Shown here: positions 7,199 through 16,129 of the stretch, in pieces
Position numbering within the stretch: position 1 is the first letter of the stretch
Layout of the letters: every line of letters begins with the position of its first letter
Assembly: GCA_947628805.1 (NCBI GenBank)
Contig: CANRBG010000016.1
Span: 1-32,250, forward strand
Source of the DNA: an uncultured Oscillospiraceae bacterium
GTDB lineage: Bacteria > Bacillota > Clostridia > Oscillospirales > Oscillospiraceae
Reading direction: 5' to 3'
Length of the DNA stretch: 32,250 nucleotides
The notes under the pieces: model-generated
The model's input: the letters and a program-made list of their open reading frames with translations, nothing else
What the model was told of the DNA's origin: nothing
Databases searched by the model: none
Program-made: the position numbers and the translations under genes

Positions 7199-8161
7199 CT
7201 ATCTCTGCAACAGGTGCAGGCCGAATCCGCACGCCTGTGTTTTTAAGTACACTGTGTTCAGTGTCCCGTTTTTGTAGCGGAAGCTATCCATGTCTGCCGC
7301 GATTCCTCGTTTCGCCAGATGACTTACGGCGACAGGGATGCTGTTCGTCCAGATGGCGATATGCCCATACTCGCCATGCTTTTTTTCCCGGCAGATCTCA
7401 ATGCCGCTTCCCGCAAACACAGAGGAGCTTCCGGACCTGATCGGAAAGCCGAAAGCAGAGGAAAAGACCTCCGCCGCCTCTTCGGCGTTGCCGCCCTCTC
7501 CGCAGTAGACGCCCACATGGGCCAGGTCAAAGCCCAGCATCGCATCTATCGCAACCCTGGCCGAGGCGGTGATAGCCCTGAAATCGCCCGCGTCCGCCTG
7601 CTTCCTGTCGCAGATCCAGCTGCCGCCGACAGCGTGTACGAATGGCCGGCGAATATACTCAGCCACGTTGCTGTTTCCGATCCCTCCGGTGGGAATGAAC
7701 TTGATCCCCGCCGATCTGTACGGTGCGTACAGCGCCGCACAGCCTTCCACGCCGCCGTAGACGTTGGCAGGAAAGAATTTCAGGATCTTCAAGCCGTAAG
7801 AGAGCGCCTTTTCGATCTCGGACGGCGAAACGACGCCAGGGACCACCGGCACATCGTGGGAACAGCACCAATCCACCACATGCTCGTTGAAGCCGGGAGA
7901 AACGATGAATCTTGCCCCCGCTTCCACCGCGCTGCGGCACGCTTCCAGCGACAGCACAGTACCCGCGCCCACGAGAATATCTTGGCACTCAGCCGCCGTC
8001 CTGCGGATGCTTTCCAACGCGCTGTCGGTACGCATGGTGATCTCCGCTACATCGATCCCACCCTGCAAAAGGGCATCGGCAACGCCCGGCGCGTTCGCCG
8101 CGTTGTTCATCACGATCACAGGGACCAGTCCGCAATTTCCAATTCTGTCAAGAGCTGTCAT
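7199..8161 (-). CDS. KDPG/KHG-type aldolase fused to a C-terminal VOC (glyoxalase-like) domain
   Basis: The protein has 320 residues, about 110 more than a plain KDPG aldolase. Residues 1-205 form the class I aldolase barrel: E40 in [19 protein letters not shown], and the Schiff-base lysine K128 in KFFPAN, positions equivalent to E. coli E45 and K133. Residues 209-320 look like a vicinal-oxygen-chelate domain (AHVGVYCGE, then [10 protein letters not shown] and YGHIAIWT), with H215, E255, H267 and H316 as possible metal ligands. It should split KDPG or a similar 2-keto-3-deoxy acid to pyruvate and an aldehyde. The start is ATG at 8161, with AAAGG about ten bases upstream. Codons farther upstream fall inside the promoter. 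It is the first gene of the operon. Confidence 0.85.
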   Translation of the reverse strand: MTALDRIGNCGLVPVIVMNNAANAPGVADALLQGGIDVAEITMRTDSALESIRRTAAECQDILVGAGTVLSLEACRSAVEAGARFIVSPGFNEHVVDWCCSHDVPVVPGVVSPSEIEKALSYGLKILKFFPANVYGGVEGCAALYAPYRSAGIKFIPTGGIGNSNVAEYIRRPFVHAVGGSWICDRKQADAGDFRAITASARVAIDAMLGFDLAHVGVYCGEGGNAEEAAEVFSSAFGFPIRSGSSSVFAGSGIEICREKKHGEYGHIAIWTNSIPVAVSHLAKRGIAADMDSFRYKNGTLNTVYLKTQACGFGLHLLQR

Positions 8162-8182
8162 GATTTTTTCGCCTTTATTTAT

Positions 8183-8196
8183 TTCATTATACGGAA
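8183..8196. promoter_or_regulatory. Candidate IclR operator, copy 1
   Basis: TTCATTATACGGAA is an imperfect palindrome (ideal form TTCCGTATACGGAA) of the size IclR-family proteins bind. It lies about 20-30 bases downstream of the predicted start of the operon transcript, where a bound repressor could block elongation. Thirteen bases recur exactly at 8338-8350. Confidence 0.5.
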
Positions 8197-8222
8197 TGCT
8201 AATTTTTTTATCTGGCATAATC

Positions 8223-8251
8223 ATTATAAATGCTGCTTCCCGGCTTGTCAA
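8223..8251 (-). promoter_or_regulatory. Sigma-A promoter of the catabolic operon
   Basis: On the minus strand TTGACA (8251-8246) and TATAAT (8228-8223) are separated by exactly 17 bases: both hexamers are perfect consensus. Transcription should start near 8216, about 55 bases before the aldolase ATG. Such a strong promoter implies control by a repressor, consistent with the divergent IclR gene. Confidence 0.8.
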
Positions 8252-8335
8252 CAATTTCTGCGTAGTCAAACTAAATAAATCAAACCGTATCGATTCTTAC
8301 ACAATAACTATATTTCCATTTTTATGAAGTTATTA

Positions 8336-8350
8336 TCTCATTATACGGAA
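8336..8350. promoter_or_regulatory. Candidate IclR operator, copy 2
   Basis: TCTCATTATACGGAA repeats 13 bases of the site at 8184-8196 in the same orientation, 154 bp apart. It lies about 45 bases upstream of the -35 box of the iclR promoter and about 85 upstream of the operon -35, a position suited to autoregulation or DNA looping. Confidence 0.45.
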
Positions 8351-8393
8351 CAAAATTGACGCAATAATTTCCAGCCGATTGCAAAGACCTTGT

Positions 8394-8422
8394 TTGCTTT
8401 TTGGGAATATATGTATTATAAT
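8394..8422 (+). promoter_or_regulatory. Promoter of the IclR-family gene
   Basis: TTGCTT (8394-8399) and TATAAT (8417-8422) have a 17-base spacer. The transcript would start near 8429, about 30 bases before the ATG at 8459. Confidence 0.65.
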
Positions 8423-8458
8423 TTAATAAATCGTGAAATCAGAATTGGAGGGGTCATC

Positions 8459-9235
8459 ATGGCAGGAAAGCAGGGGACCCATGTCCTCAGCCGCGCTCTA
8501 GCGATTATTGATTTTCTTGCGCTCCATCCCCACGGCGTATCTCTCACAGATATCGCCACTTCGACCAGCCTTCCCAAAAGCACTGCCCATCGGATCCTTG
8601 CGGAGCTGATGGACGCGGGGTATGTGCTCAGGACCGAGGAGAGCATCTATTCTCTCTCTTTTAAGGTCTGTGAGCTTTCTTACCGCGTTCTGTCCGGCCT
8701 GGATATACTGGAGATCGCAACGCCGGTAATCAAGCATCTGTGCAATCGCGTCTGCGAGACTGTACATTTGGTCGCTCCTTCAGGCGTCGATGTAGTCTAT
8801 CTCCGAAAGGACGAACCGATCCAGGCCGCCATCCGCACTATGTCTTACATCGGCATGCGGCGTCCCATGTACTGTACCGCCGCCGGCAAGAGCATGCTCG
8901 CGATCTGCTCGGAGGAACAACGTATGAGCATTTGGAAAAAGAGCCAGATCTACAAGTTCACCGACCACACCATCACCAATTACCGGGAAATGGCCAAGAA
9001 TCTGGATGAAGCCCAGCGTTTGGGGTATGCCATTGATGACGAGGAAAACGAACCAGGCGTCCGCTGCGTGGCCAGCGCCATCAAGGATCATTTCGGCAAT
9101 CCTGTCGGTGCCATCAGCATCACTGCGCCAACCAACCGCATGACCCCCGAAAAGATCCAGGAGCTGGCTGTCTGTGTCAAAGAGGCGGCAAACAGTGTTT
9201 CCCTCGCTATGGGATACGGGATCAGCCACAACTGA
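8459..9235 (+). CDS. IclR-family transcriptional regulator
   Basis: The 258-residue protein has the usual IclR layout. A winged helix-turn-helix occupies roughly residues 8-65 (HVLSRALAIIDFLA, then LTDIATSTSLPKSTAHRIL). It is followed by a GAF-like effector domain, with GMRRPMYCTAAGKSMLA and GYAIDDEENEPGVRCVASAI as the family's effector-pocket signatures. The start is ATG at 8459 behind GGAGGGG. It is transcribed away from the sugar-acid operon and shares a 297-bp divergent region with it, so it is the probable regulator. KdgR-type IclR proteins respond to 2-keto-3-deoxygluconate, which fits the kinase and aldolase encoded opposite. No terminator separates it from the Fic gene 25 bp downstream. 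Confidence 0.92.
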   Translation: MAGKQGTHVLSRALAIIDFLALHPHGVSLTDIATSTSLPKSTAHRILAELMDAGYVLRTEESIYSLSFKVCELSYRVLSGLDILEIATPVIKHLCNRVCETVHLVAPSGVDVVYLRKDEPIQAAIRTMSYIGMRRPMYCTAAGKSMLAICSEEQRMSIWKKSQIYKFTDHTITNYREMAKNLDEAQRLGYAIDDEENEPGVRCVASAIKDHFGNPVGAISITAPTNRMTPEKIQELAVCVKEAANSVSLAMGYGISHN

Positions 9236-9260
9236 AGCGTGAAAAGGAGGAAACGACAGC

Positions 9261-10154
9261 ATGACAAACCAGGAATTGCTGGATCGAATCGACAAAAACG
9301 CCACCTATATCCGGGAACACCGCCCGCTTTCCGAGGCAGAAATCAAGCAGCTGGACGCCTACTATAAGATAGGAACGACGTACAGCTCCAACGCCCTGGA
9401 GGGAAACTCCCTCACTCTCTCGGAGACGAAAGTGCTTCTGGAGGACGGCATTACCGTAGGCGGAAAGCCTCTGCGCGACTGCTGCGAGGCGGCAGGCCAC
9501 GGGAGAGCGTATGATCACATGGTCTCGCTGGCCCGAAGCGAGGATTTTCAGCTTACGGAGGATGTAATAAAGCGGCTTCACTTTCTGTTCTACAGCGGCA
9601 TAGATGCCGAGGAGGCCGGACAGTACCGCAAAGGGCAGGTGTTCATCTCCGGCACGGAGTATGTGCCGCCGGCCGCCGCGGACGTACCGGTCCAAATGGC
9701 TGGGCTGATACGGGATTTGAAGCAGAAACAGGCTGCGCTACATCCCGTAGAATTCGCCGCCTATGCCCATCGGCGGCTCGTTGACATCCACCCATTCCAG
9801 GATGGCAATGGACGGACGGCACGGCTGCTGATGAACCTGCTCCTGATCCGGCAGGGATTTTGTGTAGTTTCCATCCCGCCCATTCTCCGGCATGATTATA
9901 TCGCCGCATTGCAGCTTGCACAAAGAAGCGGGGACCCGTCCGACGAGGCGTTTGTCCGCCTGATCGCGGAGTGCGAGCTGGAAGCGCAAAAGGACTATTG
10001 CCGGATGTTCAAGATCCAGCTGCCCGGCAGAGATGACTGTCTCGCAGATAAAGCCGTCCGTACTCGCTCAACTGAAACAGCTCACGGCGGCCATAGTGAA
10101 CTCCCTGATACAGCGGATAGAGGTCCACGAGAGCGAGAAGTCTCACAAACATAA
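9261..10154 (+). CDS. Fic-domain protein (probable AMP-transferase), 3' end altered
   Basis: The Fic motif is complete: HPFQDGNGRTAR starting at H177, the pattern HxFxDGNGRxxR of active adenylyltransferases. Upstream, SNALEG (S43 to G48) is an N-terminal inhibitory helix of the (S/T)xxxE(G/N) type, so the enzyme is likely self-inhibited (class II). The GTEYVPPAAADVP flap precedes the motif. The start is ATG at 9261 behind AAAAGGAGG. Family-like sequence ends near residue 250 (about base 10012). The last ~45 codons, up to the stop at 10154, are an out-of-frame reading of the recombinase remnant that begins at about 10020. The original C-terminus was therefore probably replaced by a mobile-element junction; the catalytic core is untouched. 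Targets are unknown. Confidence 0.85.
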   Translation: MTNQELLDRIDKNATYIREHRPLSEAEIKQLDAYYKIGTTYSSNALEGNSLTLSETKVLLEDGITVGGKPLRDCCEAAGHGRAYDHMVSLARSEDFQLTEDVIKRLHFLFYSGIDAEEAGQYRKGQVFISGTEYVPPAAADVPVQMAGLIRDLKQKQAALHPVEFAAYAHRRLVDIHPFQDGNGRTARLLMNLLLIRQGFCVVSIPPILRHDYIAALQLAQRSGDPSDEAFVRLIAECELEAQKDYCRMFKIQLPGRDDCLADKAVRTRSTETAHGGHSELPDTADRGPREREVSQT

Positions 10155-10278
10155 TCGTGTCAAGGTGAATATCTGCTTCACCACGGTAGGTCTGATAGAC
10201 CTGTCGACAGAGCAGGAGATCGTACAGATCATGGAGGAAATGCGCTGTAACCCCCAGAATATAAGGCTTCCGGCATGA
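10020..10278 (+). pseudogene. 3' remnant of a DUF4368-type large serine recombinase
   Basis: From ATG 10033 the frame reads LKQLTAAIVNSLIQRIEVH, then VKVNICFTTVGLIDL, STEQEIVQIMEEM and RCNPQNIRL, which is the C-terminal DUF4368 segment of Tn4451/TnpX-like large serine recombinases. About 80 residues remain of a protein that normally exceeds 500. No resolvase or recombinase domain precedes it, since the Fic gene occupies that DNA. The fragment overlaps the Fic reading frame out of phase from 10033 to 10154. It marks the right edge of an old element insertion. Identification is by recalled family pattern. Confidence 0.75.
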
Positions 10279-10284
10279 AAAACG

Positions 10285-10321
10285 GATACGGTGCAGCCCC
10301 TCAATGGGACTACACCGTATC
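10285..10321. repeat. Inverted repeat after the recombinase remnant
   Basis: GATACGGTG (10285-10293) and CACCGTATC (10313-10321) are perfect 9-base complements, with a further CCC/GGG pair inside. It begins six bases after the recombinase stop codon. It may be a terminator-like stem or a piece of the element's end. Confidence 0.5.
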
Positions 10322-10343
10322 ATTTCGAAAATATTTCCTTATC

Positions 10344-10368
10344 CGCCTCCGCCTTTTGGGCGGAGGCG
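10344..10368. terminator. GC-rich stem-loop between recombinase remnant and glgA
   Basis: CGCCTCCGCC (10344-10353) pairs perfectly with GGCGGAGGCG (10359-10368) around TTTTG. Neither strand has a long T-run after it (only CTTTG on plus). It lies 54 bases beyond the glgA stop and probably limits read-through from the glg operon or from the left. Confidence 0.45.
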
Positions 10369-10421
10369 CTTTGTGCTGCAGCGGGCTGCGGCTCATTCCA
10401 TGCTGTGAGTGGCTTTGCTAT

Positions 10422-11887
10422 TTACAGCATGGACAAATAGAGGTTTCCGTAGTCAAAAGCCCAGGACTCGCAGCTGTAATCCACGCTCATGGCGTTCTGG
10501 ATCAGGTGCTCCAGGGCGGGCTTGTTGTTGTAGTACACGTCGATGGCCCGGCGGCAGGCGTCGGACATATCCAGGCTGTCGGCCCACTGGAAGGTGAAGC
10601 CCGTGCCCTCGCCGGTGTACTGGTTGTAGGGCTGGACCGTATCCCGCAGGCCGCCGGTCTCCCGGACGATGGGCAGGGTGCCGTAGGCCATGGAGATCAG
10701 CTGGGAGATGCCGCAGGGCTCGAATTTGGAGGGCATCAGGAAGAAGTCGCACCCGGCGTAGATGTGGTGGCTCAGATCGTCGTCGTAGCCGATCCAGGCG
10801 CAGGCCCGGCCCGGGTGACGGCTTTCCAGTCCCCGGAGCCATTCCTCATACTTCCTGTTGCCGTTGCCCAGCAGCACAAAGGCGCAGTCGGTGTCCCACA
10901 GGATCTGGTCGATGGCCCCCATCACCAGCTCCAGGCCCTTCTGCTCCACCAGGCGGGTCACCATGCCGATCAGGGGCCGGTCCAGATTGACCTCCAGTCC
11001 GGTCTCCTCCATGAGGGCGGCCTTGCACTTGGCCTTGCCCTGCATCTTGGACTTGGTATAGTTGGCGGGGATACGCTTGTCCGTGCCCGGCCGCCAGACC
11101 GCCCGGTCGATGCCGTTGACGATGCCGTCCACGTCCCCCCGCAGGGCCAGCACCGGGTCCAGGCCCTCGCCGTATTCCCAGGTGCAGATCTCCCGGGCGT
11201 AGGAGGGACTGACCGTGTTCACCCGGTCCGCCATCACGCAGCCGGCCTTCAAAAAGTCCGCCATGCCGTACCGCTCCATGAGCCCCAGGCAGCCGTCCGG
11301 GATGCTGAGAAAGTCCTGGACAAAGTCGAATTTGCAAAGGCCCTGATAGGCAATGTTGTGGATGGTCAGCAGGGTCTTGGTGCCGCCCATGGGGGAGTCG
11401 ATGTACTGGGTCTTCAAAAGCAAGGGCAGCATGCCCGTGTGCCAGTCGTTGCAGTGCATCACGTCGGGGATGAAGTCCAGCCGGAACAGGGCCTCCGGCA
11501 CGGCCCGGGTGAAGAAGGCGTACTGCTCGCCCTCCCGGTCGGGCATGTAGATGGGGCCGGAGAAGTATTCCTCGTTCTCGATGAGCCATATGCATACCCC
11601 GTCCAGCTCCAGCTTGTTCACGCCCACGAACTTGGTCCGCCAGCCCAGGGATACGTAAAAGCTGAACAGGTATTCCACCCGGTCCCCGTACCGCTCCTTG
11701 ATGATCCGGTGATAGGGGATCATGACCCGGGCGTCGAAGCCCAGCTTGTTGAGATACTTGGGCAGGGTGCCCACCACGTCGGCCAGACCGCCGGTCTTGG
11801 CCAGGGGCGCGCACTCCGCGGCGGTGAGCAGGATGCGGGCGGGCCGGTCCAGGCCCTTTTCAGCGGCGGCTGCCGCCAGCCGCTCTC

Positions 11888-11906
<19 letters not shown>
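10422..11906 (-). CDS. glgA: Glycogen synthase (ADP-glucose, GT5)
   Basis: GlgA transfers glucose from ADP-glucose to the growing alpha-1,4-glucan. The 494 residues show the GT5 signature ECAPLAKTGGLADVVG with the K-T-G-G ADP-glucose loop at 37-40. The protein also has HCNDWHTGMLPLLL, LLTIHNIAYQG, the C-terminal domain opening with IGMVTRLVEQKG, and the catalytic KFEPCGISQLISMAYGTLPIVRETGGLRDTV. About 22 residues precede the conserved first strand, a slightly longer N-terminus than usual. The start is ATG at 11906 behind GGAGGAG. It overlaps the end of glgB by 19 bases, so the two are co-transcribed and probably coupled. The ADP-glucose pyrophosphorylase genes glgC/glgD are not in this window. 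Confidence 0.95.
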
Positions 11907-13765
<1,859 letters not shown>

Positions 13766-13820
13766 GGCGGTGTTTCTCCCCTCGATAGAATTGGCGCCAG
13801 TTGTGATATTCACCAAAGCT

Positions 13821-13849
13821 ATCATATACCATCCGGGAAGATTTTTCAA
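13821..13849 (-). promoter_or_regulatory. Promoter of glgBA
   Basis: On the minus strand TTGAAA (13849-13844) and TATGAT (13826-13821) are spaced by 17 bases. The predicted start near 13814 gives a leader of about 50 bases before the glgB ATG. Confidence 0.6.
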
Positions 13850-13905
13850 TAATTGACAGAAGAAAGATGTTATATTAAAATAAAAATAATTTTCCTCACA
13901 CCGGC

Positions 13906-14508
13906 TCACACCGGGAAGATGTCCGCGGCGGAGACCTCGAAGGCCTGCCGCTGGAAGCTCTCCCCGTCGATGACCTTGGTATAGGCCCGGCTCTGGAGCC
14001 GGCCCCGGACGGCCAGCTGGGTCCCAACAGGGGACTGGGCCACGTCCCGGGCCTGCTGGCCCCAGGCGATGATGGGGATATAGTCGCTGCGCCGGTACCG
14101 GCGGGGCACCGCCAGGATGATGTCGCAGATCTCCCGGCCCATGGGGGTCACCCGCAGGATGGGAGGCTTGCAGACCGCGCCAGTGAGGGCGATGCGGTTC
14201 TCGTCGGCCTCGCCCGGGCCGATCTCCCTGGCGTAGATGGTGAGCACCAGGCGGTTGCCAACGCCGCTCTTGTTGTTGAACGAACGCAGCTCCCCCGTCA
14301 CCCGCACGGGGCCCGCCTGCAGCAGGTCATCGTCCGGCAGTATCTCCCGGCGGGCCACGATGTTGAGCGTATCCGCCGTGCCGCTGAGCCGGCAGGTCTC
14401 CAGAGGAAAGGTGTAAAACCGGATGCCCCGGCTGTCGTGGGAATAGCGGGGGAGCGCGGCCGCCCGGCCGCACAGCTCCGCCCGGTTGGTGACGAATACC
14501 TCGTCCAT
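13906..14508 (-). CDS. Single-stranded DNA-binding protein with two OB-like domains
   Basis: The 200-residue protein looks like a tandem of two OB folds. The N-terminal half (EVFVTNRAELCGRA, then VRVTGELRSFNN) is divergent. The C-terminal half is clearly SSB-like: ALTGAVCKPPILRVTPMGREICDIILAVPRRYRR, DYIPIIAWGQQARDVAQSPVGTQLAVRGRLQSR. It lacks the acidic DDDIPF-type tail of housekeeping SSB and ends in ADIFPV, so it is probably the accessory clostridial paralogue. The start is ATG at 14508 with GAGGTG five bases before. It is transcribed toward glgB; only about 55 bases separate its stop from the glgB -35 box. Role in repair or competence is not visible from the context. Confidence 0.8.
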   Translation of the reverse strand: MDEVFVTNRAELCGRAAALPRYSHDSRGIRFYTFPLETCRLSGTADTLNIVARREILPDDDLLQAGPVRVTGELRSFNNKSGVGNRLVLTIYAREIGPGEADENRIALTGAVCKPPILRVTPMGREICDIILAVPRRYRRSDYIPIIAWGQQARDVAQSPVGTQLAVRGRLQSRAYTKVIDGESFQRQAFEVSAADIFPV

Positions 14509-14634
14509 GGCGGCACCTCACAAGCGTTGATATCTCAGCTTATGAGCTGTCAGGGGCGGATATGATAAAAGCGTAAGATGGACGGAGACAAGCGAAGCCC
14601 GGTCAGGGCGAGCTGCGCGTCGTTCACGCGCGTC

Positions 14635-14671
14635 AAAGTCAAAAACCGCTGGACGACAGGTTTTTGACTTT
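14635..14671. repeat. 13-bp perfect inverted repeat upstream of deoC
   Basis: AAAGTCAAAAACC (14635-14647) is the exact complement of GGTTTTTGACTTT (14659-14671), loop 11 nt. A second small stem (CGGCGG 14676-14681 / CCGCCG 14691-14696) follows. The 14521-14752 gap between the divergent ssb-like gene and deoC holds no gene, and I see no clear promoter. The repeat could be a leader structure or a dispersed intergenic element. Confidence 0.55.
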
Positions 14672-14752
14672 CTGCCGGCGGGATTCACTTCCGCCGAGCA
14701 GTTTAAGAAACAAAATACGGGCACTTTGGAGCCCATAAGGAGGAATTAAGTT

Positions 14753-15553
14753 ATGGAATTGAGCGAGATTCTGCGCCGGTGCGATCACACCCTGCTGCGG
14801 CAGGACGCCACGGTCCGGGAGATCCGGCAGCTTTGCGACGAGGCCATCCGCTATAACTGCGCCAGCGTCTGCATCCCCCCCTGCCATGTGGCGGGGGCCA
14901 AGCGGTATGTGGGCCCGAAGATGGCCGTGTGCACGGTGATCGGCTTCCCCAACGGCTACAACACCACCGCCGTAAAGGTCCAGGAGGCCCGGGACGCCAT
15001 CGCAAACGGTGCCTCGGAGATCGACATGGTCATCAACCTGGCCATGGTCAAGGACGGCTGCTGGGACGACGTGCTCAAGGAGATCGAGGCGGTCCGGGAT
15101 GCCACCCAGGGCTACATCCTGAAGGTCATCATCGAGACCTGCCTGCTCACCGAGGAGGAGAAGCGAAAGATGTGCGAGGTGGTGTCCTCCTCCGGGGCGG
15201 ACTACATCAAGACATCCACGGGCTTTTCCACTGGCGGGGCCACCCGGGAGGATGTGAAGCTGCTGCGGGACTGCTGCGGCCCCCATGTGAAGGTGAAGGC
15301 ATCCGGCGGCATCAAGACCATGCAGGACGCGGAGGACATGATCAACCTGGGCGCGGAGCGGCTGGGTACCAGCCGGATCGTGAAGCTGGCCATCGAGATG
15401 GAGAAGGCGGCGGTGGCCGCCATGCCCGCCCCGGCCGCCCCGGTGACGGCGCCCGCCCCCGCCCCGGCGGCTCCCGATCCGGAGCCTGAGGCGGAGGCCC
15501 CCGACTGGCCCGCCGCGGAGCAGGCTCCCTCAGAGGGGCCGGTGGAATACTGA
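14753..15553 (+). CDS. deoC: Deoxyribose-phosphate aldolase with a Pro/Ala-rich C-terminal tail
   Basis: DeoC splits 2-deoxyribose 5-phosphate into acetaldehyde and glyceraldehyde 3-phosphate in deoxynucleoside breakdown. The barrel is complete in residues 1-218: IDMVIN with D91, YIKTSTG with the Schiff-base lysine K153, and VKASGGI with K182. The start is ATG at 14753 behind AAGGAGGAA. Residues 219-266 are unusual: a low-complexity tail made almost only of Ala, Pro, Val and acidic residues, beyond the ~220-residue family length. The gene ends inside the 3' end of the convergent membrane-protein gene (24-bp overlap). No other deo genes are beside it. Confidence 0.93.
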   Translation: MELSEILRRCDHTLLRQDATVREIRQLCDEAIRYNCASVCIPPCHVAGAKRYVGPKMAVCTVIGFPNGYNTTAVKVQEARDAIANGASEIDMVINLAMVKDGCWDDVLKEIEAVRDATQGYILKVIIETCLLTEEEKRKMCEVVSSSGADYIKTSTGFSTGGATREDVKLLRDCCGPHVKVKASGGIKTMQDAEDMINLGAERLGTSRIVKLAIEMEKAAVAAMPAPAAPVTAPAPAPAAPDPEPEAEAPDWPAAEQAPSEGPVEY

Positions 15554-15925
15554 GCCGTACAAAAGCCGGGCCAGAGCACACCCGGGCACGCTGAGCAATA
15601 GCCAGTAGAGCGTGTACCGGGCGCACACCTGCCCGTAAAGATTCAAGGGCTGGCGGGAGTAGTCCCACACGCCCCAGCCCAGCGTCACGTTGACCACCGC
15701 GCCGGAGAGGAATTCCAGCGCGGTGATCACCAGCGCGCACCAGACGTACCGTACCGGCTCCGGCAGTCCGGGCCGGAGGGCGATCAGGTACATGAATACG
15801 AAGCAGACCCCGCCGGTCAAAAGCATGGTCCAGTGGGTCCGGCCCCGCCAGGCCAGCTCGATCAGGCCATAGGCCGCGCCGCCCAGCGTGAGGACGGCGG
15901 ATAATTCCAAAGCTCTCATACCCAT
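15530..15925 (-). CDS. Small membrane protein, ABC_trans_CmpB family (putative permease)
   Basis: The 131-residue, strongly hydrophobic protein has four likely membrane segments. The stretch TALEFLSGAVVNVTLGWGVWDYSRQPLNLYGQVCARYTLYW matches the signature of the CmpB-like putative ABC permease family (GxxWDYSxxPxNLxGQVC), whose real function is not established. ATG at 15925 is chosen because GGGGGAA lies six bases before it; an upstream in-frame ATG at 15961 lacks a ribosome site. The stop codon lies inside deoC, giving a tail-to-tail overlap of 24 bp. Transcription starts back to back with the infC operon promoter. Confidence 0.75.
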   Translation of the reverse strand: MGMRALELSAVLTLGGAAYGLIELAWRGRTHWTMLLTGGVCFVFMYLIALRPGLPEPVRYVWCALVITALEFLSGAVVNVTLGWGVWDYSRQPLNLYGQVCARYTLYWLLLSVPGCALARLLYGSVFHRPL

Positions 15926-15954
15926 GTTTTTCCCCCAATCTGGGGAAAATAGAC

Positions 15955-15983
15955 TTGACAAAGCCCACCGGGACTGGTATATT
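15955..15983 (+). promoter_or_regulatory. Promoter of the infC-rpmI-rplT operon
   Basis: TTGACA (15955-15960) and TATATT (15978-15983) are 17 bases apart, with TG one base before the -10 (extended -10). This is a strong sigma-A promoter as expected for ribosomal genes; the start should be near 15990. Confidence 0.8.
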
Positions 15984-15989
15984 ATTCAG

Positions 15990-16129
15990 GCACGAAGCAG
16001 GACGCGGCGGTATCCGTCCTCGCCCGGCCGCCATGTGGAGCGCGCCGCGGCAGCAAGACCCAATGATCGGTCATGCGCGGATACGTCACGTATCCGCGCT
16101 TTTGTTATCAAAAAGGAGGTGCTCTGGCA
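15990..16129 (+). ncRNA. L20/IF3-type autoregulatory leader with attenuator
   Basis: About 140 bases of untranslated leader precede infC. They end in an intrinsic terminator directly in front of the ribosome site. GTATCCG at 16010-16016 can pair with CGGATAC at 16078-16084, the 5' arm of that terminator, giving an alternative antiterminator fold. In Firmicutes free L20 binds such leaders and favours termination. The arrangement and pairing are seen here; the L20 site itself was not verified. Confidence 0.65.
16075..16105 (+). terminator. Attenuator terminator before infC
   Basis: GCGCGGATACG (16075-16085) and CGTATCCGCGC (16089-16099) form an 11-bp perfect stem with a TCA loop, followed by TTTTGTT. 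It lies eight bases before the infC Shine-Dalgarno, the standard position for transcription attenuation. Confidence 0.85.

Noticed and set aside
5267-8161. Reading the kinase-aldolase set as a sulfo-Entner-Doudoroff (sulfoquinovose) pathway
   Set aside because: That pathway needs a dehydrogenase, lactonase and dehydratase and no KDG-type kinase; none of those enzymes is here.
13766-13909. N-terminal extension of GlgB by 48 codons
   Set aside because: The stretch contains the TTGAAA-N17-TATGAT promoter, has no ribosome site at its start, and the ATG at 13765 gives the family length.
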